Source of the DNA: Clostridiales bacterium UBA1390
Lineage (GTDB): Bacteria; Bacillota; Clostridia; Lachnospirales; Bianqueaceae
Length of the DNA: 25,510 nucleotides
Direction: 5' to 3'
NCBI GenBank assembly: GCA_002305315.1
Contig: DBQQ01000053.1
Coordinates: 1 to 25,510, forward strand
The notes under the pieces were generated by a model. It saw only the letters and a program-made list of their open reading frames with translations, was not told the origin of the DNA and searched no databases. Positions 18,929-25,510 of this stretch are shown here, one piece after another. The position numbers and the translations under genes were made by a program. Each line of letters begins with the position of its first letter. The stretch's first letter is position 1.

Positions 18929-19450
18929 TCAGGAATGATTGGTCGACCCGATGCCGCCCTTTCGTACCTTCTGCACAGGCTCATCATCATCGGTTTTATA
19001 GTATTTCTGCAGGATTCCCTGTGCAAAAGCATCGCCAGCCGCAAGCGCAAGCGGCCGATCTCCGCCGTTGTACAGGCTGATTCGCAGATGTCCCTCATTA
19101 TCAGCGCCATAGTAATCCGCATCAATGACTGCCACGGAATTGCTGAGCCGAACCTGATACTTAAAGCCCAGGCTGGAACGAATATAGATCCCCAGCCACA
19201 TATCCTCTTCCATCGCAATCCGCAGGCCTGTAGGAATCACCAGATTCTGTCCGGGTTCCACCCGATAGGCTGCTGGCGTCCTGATATCATATCCAGCCGA
19301 ATACAAAGTTCCCCGGCGCGGCAGCTCGATTTTTTCATATTCCTGCTCCGCGACCTGGTAGGCCTCTTCCAGGCTCATTCCTTCTCTTAATAAAATCTCG
19401 GCCCGGTCCTTCTGGTACCGGGCGAGACTGACTTTCTCAAACTTAGTCAT
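18929..19450 (-). CDS. dut: dUTP diphosphatase
   Basis: Dut splits dUTP to dUMP and pyrophosphate, keeping uracil out of DNA and supplying thymidylate synthesis. The 173-residue protein has all five trimeric dUTPase motifs: AGYDI (52-56), RSSLG (91-95), VAVIDADYYG (106-115), GDAFAQGIL (139-147) and RKGGIGSTNH (163-172). About 45 residues precede motif 1, some 20-25 more than in short dUTPases; this part is helical and charged. The ATG at 19450 overlaps the pnp stop by 8 bp, which points to translational coupling. Upstream in-frame codons belong to the pnp end and are not conserved. Confidence 0.95.
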   Translation of the reverse strand: MTKFEKVSLARYQKDRAEILLREGMSLEEAYQVAEQEYEKIELPRRGTLYSAGYDIRTPAAYRVEPGQNLVIPTGLRIAMEEDMWLGIYIRSSLGFKYQVRLSNSVAVIDADYYGADNEGHLRISLYNGGDRPLALAAGDAFAQGILQKYYKTDDDEPVQKVRKGGIGSTNHS

Positions 19451-21620
19451 TGCGGCGACGTCCTCTGTCAGAGCGATGATGTTCCTTACGGCCCTGATTC
19501 TGGTCTCCTCCCTCGCGAGGAGGCAGCAGCGCCTTGCGGGATACCTTGACCTTACCCTGATCGTCAATACCAATGACCTTTACCATGATTTCATCGCCGA
19601 TCTTCAGCACGTCTTCTACCTTATCGATCCGCTCATAGCTGATTTCCGAGATATGAAGCAGCGCATCCTTACCGGGCAGCAGCTCTACAAAAGCGCCAAA
19701 GGTGGCCAATCTTACGACCTTTGCGTTATAGACCTCATTCAGCTCAACATCCTTCGCGATGGTCTCGATAATCTGAATCGCGCGCTTGGACATCTCTTCA
19801 TCCGCGCCAAATACATATACATGTCCATCATCTTCGATGTCGATCTTGGTACCGGTCTCATCAATGATCTTGTTGATCATCTTACCCTTCGGTCCCACAA
19901 CCTCGCCGATCTTCTCCGGATTGATCCGTGTCTGATAGATCTTCGGCGCATACTGGCTTACAGACTCTCTGGGCTGCGAAATACAAGGCAGCAAAACTTC
20001 ATTGAGGATGTACTCTCTAGCCTTGCGGGTTCTCGCGATCGCGCCCTCGATGATCGCCTTGGTCAGGCCCTGCACCTTGATATCCATCTGGATCGCCGTG
20101 ATTCCCTTGAATGTACCGGCTACCTTGAAGTCCATATCGCCAAAGAAATCTTCCAGTCCCTGGATATCTGTCAGCAGAACAAAGTCATCATCCGTGTCCC
20201 CTGTTACCAGGCCGCAGGAAATTCCAGCCACCGGCGCAGAAATCGGCACGCCCGCCGCCATCAATGCCAGCGTGCTGGCACAGATGCTGCCCTGAGACGT
20301 GGAACCATTGGAGCTCAACACCTCAGATACCAGACGAATCGCATACGGGAAATCATCCTCAGAAGGAATGACCGGCAGAAGCGCTCTTTCTGCCAATGCG
20401 CCATGACCAATCTCACGGCGTCCGGGTCCGCGGCTGGGCTTTGTCTCTCCTACAGAGTAAGACGGGAAATTATAATGATGAATGTAACGCTTGGTTTCCT
20501 CCAGCGCGTCCAAACCATCCAGTTTCTGCTGCTCACTGATCGCACCCAAAGTTGCCACCGTCAGCACCTGCGTCTGTCCTCTGCGGAACAAGCCGCTTCC
20601 ATGCGTTCTGGGCAGTACATCAATCTCTGCAGACAGCGGACGGATCTCTTCCATGCCACGGCCATCCGGACGCTTATGATCTACCTTGATCATCTTACGC
20701 ACGGTCTTCTTCTCATACTGATATACTGCATCGTCCAGGTTGGTCCGGAACATCTCCTGGTCTTCCTCCGGTAGGGTGTCGATATAACTCTCGAACTCCG
20801 CCGTCAGCTTGGCGACATTCTCCTCACGCACCTGCTTCTCATCCGTGAAGACTGCCTCCTCCATGCGCTCCTGCGGAATCACACGCATCAGCGCTTCCAT
20901 GACAGCAGCGGGAACCACATGCTCCTCGTAACTATGCTTGGGCTTGCCGCATTCTGCTACAATCTGATCGATAAATTCTACGATCTGCTTATTGACCTCG
21001 TGTCCATAGAAGATCGCTTCCAGCACCTTATCCTCCGGTACTTCCTTAGCACCGGCCTCGATCATCACAACCTTCTCCTTGGTAGAGGCCACTGTCAGAT
21101 CTAGCTCACTCGCTTCTCTATGTGCAGAGGTCGGATTGATAATCAGCTCACCATCCACCAAGCCTACAGATACCGCACCGATAGGGCCTGCAAAAGGAAT
21201 ATCCGAAATGGATACCGCGATAGAAGAACCTACCATAGCCAAGATCTCGGGAGAGCAGTCCTGATCCACACACAGCACCGTATTCACCAGGGAAACATCA
21301 TTGCGATAATCCTTGGGAAACAGCGGCCGCATGGGACGATCAATACAACGAGCCGTCAGAATCGCATTTTCCGTAGGACGGCCTTCCCGCTTCACAAAAC
21401 TTCCAGGGATCTTGCCTACTGCATATAATCTCTCTTCATAGTCTACGCTCAAAGGAAAGAAATCAATTCCTTCTCTGGGTTTCTCAGACGCGGTCGCTGT
21501 AGAAAGCACCACCGTATCTCCATAGTACAGCAGCACGGCGCCGTTCGCCTGCTCGGCAACTTTGCCAATGACCGCCCGTAACGTGCGTCCGGCAAGTTCC
21601 ATTGTAAACTCTTTTACCAT
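19443..21620 (-). CDS. pnp: Polyribonucleotide nucleotidyltransferase (PNPase)
   Basis: PNPase degrades RNA 3' to 5' with phosphate and can add tails in reverse; it works with RNase Y, also encoded here. The 725-residue protein shows two RNase PH domains (the second with [20 protein letters not shown] and [19 protein letters not shown]), an all-helical linker, a KH domain with [17 protein letters not shown], and a C-terminal S1 domain with [20 protein letters not shown]. The tail is basic. It lies downstream of rpsO, as in many bacteria, with tandem hairpins between them and no clear promoter of its own. Confidence 0.98.
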   Translation of the reverse strand: MVKEFTMELAGRTLRAVIGKVAEQANGAVLLYYGDTVVLSTATASEKPREGIDFFPLSVDYEERLYAVGKIPGSFVKREGRPTENAILTARCIDRPMRPLFPKDYRNDVSLVNTVLCVDQDCSPEILAMVGSSIAVSISDIPFAGPIGAVSVGLVDGELIINPTSAHREASELDLTVASTKEKVVMIEAGAKEVPEDKVLEAIFYGHEVNKQIVEFIDQIVAECGKPKHSYEEHVVPAAVMEALMRVIPQERMEEAVFTDEKQVREENVAKLTAEFESYIDTLPEEDQEMFRTNLDDAVYQYEKKTVRKMIKVDHKRPDGRGMEEIRPLSAEIDVLPRTHGSGLFRRGQTQVLTVATLGAISEQQKLDGLDALEETKRYIHHYNFPSYSVGETKPSRGPGRREIGHGALAERALLPVIPSEDDFPYAIRLVSEVLSSNGSTSQGSICASTLALMAAGVPISAPVAGISCGLVTGDTDDDFVLLTDIQGLEDFFGDMDFKVAGTFKGITAIQMDIKVQGLTKAIIEGAIARTRKAREYILNEVLLPCISQPRESVSQYAPKIYQTRINPEKIGEVVGPKGKMINKIIDETGTKIDIEDDGHVYVFGADEEMSKRAIQIIETIAKDVELNEVYNAKVVRLATFGAFVELLPGKDALLHISEISYERIDKVEDVLKIGDEIMVKVIGIDDQGKVKVSRKALLPPREGGDQNQGRKEHHRSDRGRRRND

Positions 21621-21674
21621 TTTCCTTTACCCTCACTTCCCTTTTTCCTCCGAAGAAGCACCCGCTCCTTCGTG

Positions 21675-21707
21675 AAAATAGGACGGATGAACCATCCGCC
21701 CTATTTT
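21675..21707 (-). terminator. Hairpin/attenuator between rpsO and pnp
   Basis: The minus strand has AAAATAGGGCGGATG, a 3-nt loop, then CATCCGTCCTATTTT: 15-bp arms with one mismatch, ending in TTTT. A second hairpin (TTTACCGG/CCGGTAAA, 21705-21728) overlaps its foot. Since pnp has no visible promoter, this is probably a partial terminator or an RNA processing site after rpsO. Confidence 0.65.
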
Positions 21708-21764
21708 ACCGGCTCATCACCGGTAAAGCATCACGGTTCCACAAAACAGAACAGGATGCTTCTA

Positions 21765-22028
21765 TTATCTTCTGATTCCAAGACGAGCGATCAGTGTACG
21801 ATACTGCTCAATATCCTTGCTCTTCAAGTAGTTCAAAAGGCCTCTTCTCTGTCCAACCAGCATCAGCATACCACGACGGGAATGATGATCCTTCGGATGT
21901 GTCTTCAGATGACCAGTCAGGTGTGTGATTCTCTCTGTCAGCAGAGCAATCTGCACAGCGGTAGAACCTGTATCCTGCTCGTTCGCGCCAAACTCCTTGA
22001 TGATTTCAAGCTTTCTTTCTTTCGTCAT
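21765..22028 (-). CDS. rpsO: 30S ribosomal protein S15
   Basis: S15 binds 16S rRNA at the central-domain three-way junction early in 30S assembly. The 87-residue protein has the full family pattern: [21 protein letters not shown], the helix with [19 protein letters not shown], the rRNA-binding [21 protein letters not shown], and a basic end RLGIRR. The ATG at 22028 has a TGGAGGA site 8 bp upstream; the longer upstream reading is leader. It has a strong promoter and a leader of about 90 nt. S15 represses its own translation in several bacteria, which may apply here. Confidence 0.99.
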   Translation of the reverse strand: MTKERKLEIIKEFGANEQDTGSTAVQIALLTERITHLTGHLKTHPKDHHSRRGMLMLVGQRRGLLNYLKSKDIEQYRTLIARLGIRR

Positions 22029-22118
22029 AGTGATAATCCTCCATTCTTTTTTTACGGATCGCCAGTTGCTGAGCCACGGTTGGAGATTCCAGAAGCTAAG
22101 CAATGGTTCCATTCACAA
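22029..22118 (-). promoter_or_regulatory. 5' leader of rpsO with possible Shine-Dalgarno masking
   Basis: The leader contains AATCTCC (22082-22088), which can pair with GGAGGATT at the ribosome binding site (22035-22042) with one bulged base, and AATGG/CCATT words that can pair locally or with the site. This may be an S15 autoregulatory leader, but it was folded only by eye. Confidence 0.35.
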
Positions 22119-22124
22119 TTTCAG

Positions 22125-22153
22125 ATTATACCATGCCTCTTGGAAAAAGTAAA
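22125..22153 (-). promoter_or_regulatory. SigA promoter of rpsO
   Basis: On the minus strand TTTACT, 17 bp, then a perfect TATAAT with TGG just before it (extended -10). It lies about 100 bp before the rpsO start and immediately after the serA stop. Confidence 0.85.
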
Positions 22154-22163
22154 GGGAAATCTT

Positions 22164-23327
22164 TTATTTTTGGATCAAACGCACACGAATAATTCCCTCG
22201 GTCTCCTCCAATTTTTGCAGCGTCTCCGCATGCGGCACCGCACTCACATCCAGGATCGAAACCGCCATTTCCCCTTTACTGCGATTGTTCATCGTCTCAA
22301 TGTTGATGCCCTGTTCGCCCAGGTTCTGGCTGATTTTGCTCACCATAGCCGGAATATTCTTATGTAAAACAACAACACGCGCAGGCATAACCAACGCTCC
22401 CATATCGCAGTCCGGGAAATTTACAGAATGACGAATGACTCCTTTTTCCAAATAATCCCGAATCTCCTCTGCTGCCATACGAGCACAGTTATCCTCAGAC
22501 TCTTCGGTAGAAGCTCCCAGATGCGGAATCGCAATGATATTCTTCTGTCCGACCATCTGCTCATCCGGAAAATCCGTTACATATTTCGCGACCTGTCCCT
22601 TCTCAATCGCCGCCAGCATCGCCTGATTATCTACAATCTCTCCTCTGGAAAGATTCAATACACAGCATCCCGGCTTCAGAGCCTCCAGCTCTTTCTCTCC
22701 CAAAAATCCCCTTGTGTCTTTTGTCAAAGGAATATGCAGAGAGATATAATCTGCCTGCGCAAGGCACTCTTCCAGCTTCTCACCATGATATACCCGGCTG
22801 TTCAGATTCCAGGCAGCGTTGATGGAAACATAAGGATCGTATCCGATTACATTCATTCCCAGCTGTACTGCCATGTTCGCCAGCGGTCCTCCAATAGCCC
22901 CTAGGCCAATCACCAACAGCGTTTTTCCAGCCAGTTCATGTCCTGCAAAACGAGACTTATTCGCCTCGACTGTCTTCGCCACACCCTCTGTACCTGCCAA
23001 AGTCTTCGCGTATTCAATACCGCCTACAATGTCCCTGGCAGCCAAAAGCATACCGGCCAATGCCAGTTCCTTTACTGCATTAGCATTTGCGCCCGGGGTA
23101 TTGAAAACAACGATTCCCTCCTGACTGCAGCGGTCAATCGGGATATTATTCACGCCAGCACCTGCCCGCGCAATACATGCCAGTCCCGGCTCAAATGCCA
23201 TATCATGCAGCTTGGCACTGCGTACCAATAGCGCATCCGGATTCTTTATATCCTCTCCATACGTATACGTCTCATCAAATACCTGCAGTCCTACCTGTGA
23301 GATCTTGTTCATCAGCTGAACCTTCAT
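22164..23327 (-). CDS. serA: D-3-phosphoglycerate dehydrogenase
   Basis: SerA oxidises 3-phosphoglycerate to 3-phosphohydroxypyruvate with NAD, the first step of serine synthesis. The 387-residue protein has the NAD-binding GLGAIGG (141-147) followed by D164 (GYDPY), and the catalytic trio R228 (LSRGEIVD), E256 and H269 (IPHLGAS). A C-terminal ACT domain (about 317-387, VVVLHKNIPAMVSKISQNLG) suggests amino-acid sensing. The domain order is the short ACT form, without the extra ASB domain. The start at 23327 follows GGTGGAG by 5 bp; the longer reading adds 16 leader codons. It has its own promoter. serC is not next to it in this window. Confidence 0.95.
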   Translation of the reverse strand: MKVQLMNKISQVGLQVFDETYTYGEDIKNPDALLVRSAKLHDMAFEPGLACIARAGAGVNNIPIDRCSQEGIVVFNTPGANANAVKELALAGMLLAARDIVGGIEYAKTLAGTEGVAKTVEANKSRFAGHELAGKTLLVIGLGAIGGPLANMAVQLGMNVIGYDPYVSINAAWNLNSRVYHGEKLEECLAQADYISLHIPLTKDTRGFLGEKELEALKPGCCVLNLSRGEIVDNQAMLAAIEKGQVAKYVTDFPDEQMVGQKNIIAIPHLGASTEESEDNCARMAAEEIRDYLEKGVIRHSVNFPDCDMGALVMPARVVVLHKNIPAMVSKISQNLGEQGINIETMNNRSKGEMAVSILDVSAVPHAETLQKLEETEGIIRVRLIQK

Positions 23328-23396
23328 ATTCTCTCCACCCTTCCCTTTCCTTAATTGTCCGTTATGCGCGGACATTTGTTTTTCTCTGATTTACTA

Positions 23397-23425
23397 AGCA
23401 TACTACAGTCGCCTATAAAAGTCAA
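23397..23425 (-). promoter_or_regulatory. SigA promoter of serA
   Basis: On the minus strand TTGACT (five of six), 17 bp, then TATGCT. It lies about 70 bp before the serA start. The leader carries a small TGTCCG/CGGACA hairpin (23356-23374); it is too short for a T-box. Confidence 0.8.
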
Positions 23426-23467
23426 GTTTTTTTCCGATCTTTCTTTATATATATGTCTTTTTATCCA

Positions 23468-23663
23468 CGAGTATCCTAATATTCCTGTATACTGAACTGA
23501 AATCAAGGCCATCTATTTGATTTACATATATAGCCGGGCTATTGCTGCTCTGGCGATTCGTATTTGTTATATAGGCTATCGGACACAAGACTGCCCGGAT
23601 CCTGGATTTTTGAGTATGCTGTATACGCTATTAATCAGGTGCCTGCCAAAGCCCGGAAAATTT
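23468..23663. repeat. Decayed left end of the 86-bp repeat array
   Basis: This stretch has no gene. At 23469-23493 a short GAGTAT...CTGTATAC pair looks like a shrunken unit. From about 23526 a degenerate unit can be aligned by its TTATATAGGC and GGATTTTTGAG parts. At 23612-23663 a 52-bp unit lacks the middle of the hairpin region but keeps the CTGTATACGC half and the CCCGGAAAATTT end. The sequence gets closer to the consensus from left to right. Confidence 0.6.
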
Positions 23664-24878
23664 GAGTATACAGGTTCTGCCTGGGCCCAGTTTTTTCGAG
23701 TATCTTGTATACGCCCTGGACCAGGAACCTGCCAGAGCCCTGAAAATTTGAGTATACAGATTCTGCCCTGGGCTCAGCTTTTCGAGCTTCTGTATACGCC
23801 CTGGACCAGGAACCTATCCGGGCCCTGAAAATTTGAGTATACAGATTTCGCCCTGGGCCCTGGCTCTTCGAGCTTGCTGTATACGCCCTAGAACAAGAGC
23901 CTGCTTGGACCCGGAAAATCTGAGTATACAGATTTCGTCCTGGGCCCGGCTTTTCGAGCTTTCTGTATACACCCCAGAACAAGAGCCTGCCCTGGCTCGG
24001 AAAATTTGAGTATGCAGGTTCTGCCCAGGGCCCGGCTTTTCGAGCTTGCTGTATACGCCCTGGACCAGGAACCTGCCAGAGCCCTGAAAATTTGAGTATA
24101 CTGATTCTGCCCTGGGCCCGGCTTTTCGAGCTTTCTGTATACGCCCCAGAACAAGAGCCTGCCCGGGCCCGGAAAATCTGAGTATACAGATTTCGTCCTG
24201 GGCCCGGCTTTTCGAGCATTCTGTATACGCCCCAGAACAAGAGCCTGCTTGGACCCGGAAAATCTGAGTATACAGATTCTGCCTGAATCCTAGCTTTTCG
24301 AGCTTTCTGTATACGCCATTAACCAGGAACCTGCCAGAGCCCTGAAAATTTGAGTACACAGGTTCTGCCCTGGGCCCTGGCTCTTTGAGCTTGCTGTATA
24401 CGCCCTAGAACAAGAGCCTGCCAGAGCCCTGAAAATTTGAGTATACAGATTCTGCCCTGGGCTCAGCTTTTCGAGCTTCTGTATACGCCCTGGACCTGGA
24501 ACCTGCCCAGATCCTGAAAATCTGAGTATACTGATTCTGCCCTGGGCCCGGCTTTTCGAGCTTTCTGTATACGCCCCAGACCAGGAGCCTGCCCGGGCCC
24601 GGAAAATTTGAGTATACAGGTTCTGCCCAGGGCCCGGCTTTTCGAGCTTTCTGTATACGCCCCAGAACAAGAGCCTGCCGGAGCCCTGAAAATTTGAGTA
24701 TACTGATTCTGCCCTGGGCCCTGGCTCTTTGAGCTTGCTGTATACGCTCCAGACCACAAACCTGCTTGGGCCCGGAAAATCTGAGTATACAGATTTCGTC
24801 CTGAGCCCGGCTTTTCGAGCTTGCTGTATACGCTATCGATCAGGAACCTGCCCAGACCCTGAAAATTCGAGTATACAG
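23664..24878. repeat. Tandem array of 86-bp units, about 14 copies
   Basis: Units start with GAGTATAC (or a close variant) at 23664, 23750, 23835, 23922, 24008, 24094, 24180, 24266, 24352, 24439, 24524, 24610, 24696 and 24783, and a 10-bp piece of a further unit ends at 24878. Lengths are 85, 86 or 87 bp. Each unit has GTATACAG near its start, GGGCCC in the middle, a CTTTTCGAGC segment, then CTGTATACGC, and a second half ending CCCKGAAAATYT. GTATACAG and CTGTATAC form an inverted repeat across about 47 bp. Units differ by scattered point changes and shared blocks, so it is an old array with exchange between copies. No spacers, promoter or likely gene are seen inside. Function unknown. Confidence 0.93.
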
Positions 24879-24928
24879 GCCCGGGAAACCTAGCTAGAAA
24901 TTCCCAGTTTCTTCCATCATCAGGACAT

Positions 24929-24949
24929 AAAAAAATCCCCTTCCTGGGG
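24929..24949 (-). terminator. Terminator after the nuclease-like gene
   Basis: The minus strand has CCCC, a 5-nt loop, GGGG, then A and seven T. A second, stronger hairpin (GGGGACA/TGTCCCC, 24971-24989) lies between it and the stop codon. Together they should stop transcription before the repeat array. Confidence 0.7.
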
Positions 24950-24970
24950 TCTGAGGTTTCATTTTCACCT

Positions 24971-24989
24971 GGGGACAGATCTTGTCCCC
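24971..24989 (-). other. 3'-UTR hairpin of the nuclease-like gene
   Basis: A perfect 7-bp inverted repeat (GGGGACA, 5-nt loop, TGTCCCC) about 25 bp past the stop. It has no T-run of its own and may protect the mRNA end or help the terminator that follows. Confidence 0.6.
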
Positions 24990-25012
24990 GGAAGAAGCCA
25001 ATTTTTCATTAT

Positions 25013-25510
25013 TTACATATTTTTCCAGCCCGCTTTGGATTGGGCGTCATATCTCATTCTAATCGGCTTCCGATTCTGGGCTCTTGTTTTTCGGAACAGG
25101 CTCCTGGCCAGACGCGTAGAAATCAGCTGGAACTCTACAAATTTCTTCACGATCTCCTGCAAATTGAGCACAGAGGTCTTCTTTTCAGGATTGTAGATCT
25201 CTGTCGTGAACATCAGCTTGTCGATGCCAAGGGCCCTGTATTCTTTCAGCTTCTGGCGCTGGGTTGCAGCATAAGATGCATCGTCCATTTTCCCCAGGTG
25301 TTCCCAGAGAATCTGATTCTTCAAGATGAAATCCGGCTTGCGATAGCTTCCGTCGCGCGTCTGCAGCTCAGTGTTGTAGTAATAGGTGATCTTCAGGAGC
25401 TCCAGAAGCAGAGAAATGATGATCTCGCTCTTGGAGTCGCGCGTCGTACCATCCAGGTAGACGTTGGGCTCGTTGCGAGGCTTCACCTGCTCGGGGTCGA
25501 AGGGATCCCG
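25013..25510 (-). CDS. PD-(D/E)XK nuclease-like protein, C-terminal part (5' end outside window)
   Basis: The reading frame is open to the window edge. A GTG at 25486 is possible as a start, but the codons before it (ending FDPEQ) read as normal protein, so the gene very likely continues to the right. The visible part has the order D-x-SKSE (acidic residue), a beta-rich stretch, RKPDF (Asp), then LWEHLGKMDD, a tyrosine, and KLKEYRALGI. This fits a PD-(D/E)XK nuclease-like domain of the type found at the end of some superfamily 1 helicase-like proteins (recalled from memory, not searched). The final 30 residues are very basic. The usual ExK is replaced by E-H-L-G. It could be a stand-alone nuclease, a helicase tail, or an inactive relative. 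Confidence 0.6.
   Translation of the reverse strand, partial: RDPFDPEQVKPRNEPNVYLDGTTRDSKSEIIISLLLELLKITYYYNTELQTRDGSYRKPDFILKNQILWEHLGKMDDASYAATQRQKLKEYRALGIDKLMFTTEIYNPEKKTSVLNLQEIVKKFVEFQLISTRLARSLFRKTRAQNRKPIRMRYDAQSKAGWKNM

Noticed and set aside
19476..20774. Long plus-strand open frame (432 codons)
   Set aside because: It is antisense to pnp, whose protein is fully conserved; the frame is a by-product of codon use.
23328..23396. T-box or serine riboswitch ahead of serA
   Set aside because: The leader from the promoter to the start is only about 65 nt, with just one small hairpin and no terminator.
23517..23828. Small plus-strand protein at the left end of the array
   Set aside because: It is built of array sequence, has no recognisable domain and no clear ribosome binding site.
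23635..24759. Repeat proteins on the minus strand of the array
   Set aside because: The frames change with each unit, no ribosome binding site is evident, and the open stretches overlap in three frames, which is expected of a stop-poor repeat.
23664..24878. CRISPR array
   Set aside because: The whole 86-bp unit repeats without unique spacers, the repeats are far longer than CRISPR repeats, and no cas genes are near.
23468..24878. Insertion sequence or transposon remnant
   Set aside because: No transposase, no terminal inverted repeats around the block and no target duplication were seen.

Overview
The window looks like chromosomal DNA of a spore-forming Firmicute of class Clostridia, most probably a Lachnospiraceae-type gut anaerobe. 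This rests on sporulation genes (yqfC, yqfD, a TepA-type ClpP-like protease, FtsK/SpoIIIE), Firmicutes-type SigA, SigE-like and SigG-like promoters, formate-tetrahydrofolate ligase, and moderate GC with strong AGGAG ribosome binding sites. The species cannot be named from the sequence alone.

Layout. Almost everything is on the minus strand, so transcription runs from right to left. Reading in that direction: (1) at the right edge, the C-terminal part of a PD-(D/E)XK nuclease-like protein ends at a terminator near 24.93 kb. (2) From about 23.5 to 24.88 kb there is a non-coding array of about fourteen full tandem copies of an 86-bp unit, each with paired GTATAC palindromes. (3) serA has its own promoter. 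(4) rpsO has a strong promoter, followed by tandem hairpins and then pnp-dut-phosphodiesterase, which ends at a bidirectional terminator. (5) tepA is the only plus-strand gene; it has a near-perfect SigG-type promoter and is divergent from ftsK. (6) A long run, ftsK-fhs-folD-rimO-pgsA-cinA-recA-recX-MBOAT-DHHW, shows short gaps or overlaps and no clear internal terminator. (7) rny has a strong promoter and a TTG start and ends at a terminator. (8) proC and a NUDIX hydrolase follow. (9) yqfC-yqfD sits behind a SigE-like promoter. (10) The first 64 bp carry a possible promoter for a gene to the left.

How the genes fit together. Most are housekeeping genes in a familiar clostridial order: chromosome segregation (ftsK), one-carbon metabolism (fhs, folD), ribosome modification and phospholipid synthesis (rimO, pgsA), recombination (recA, recX), RNA decay (rny, pnp), nucleotide-pool cleaning (dut, NUDIX), and serine and proline synthesis (serA, proC). 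Two parts stand out. One is an MBOAT O-acyltransferase plus DHHW protein pair, probably for acylation of a surface polysaccharide, placed between recX and rny. The other is the 86-bp array beside the nuclease fragment, the least explained sequence here and the best candidate for something undescribed.
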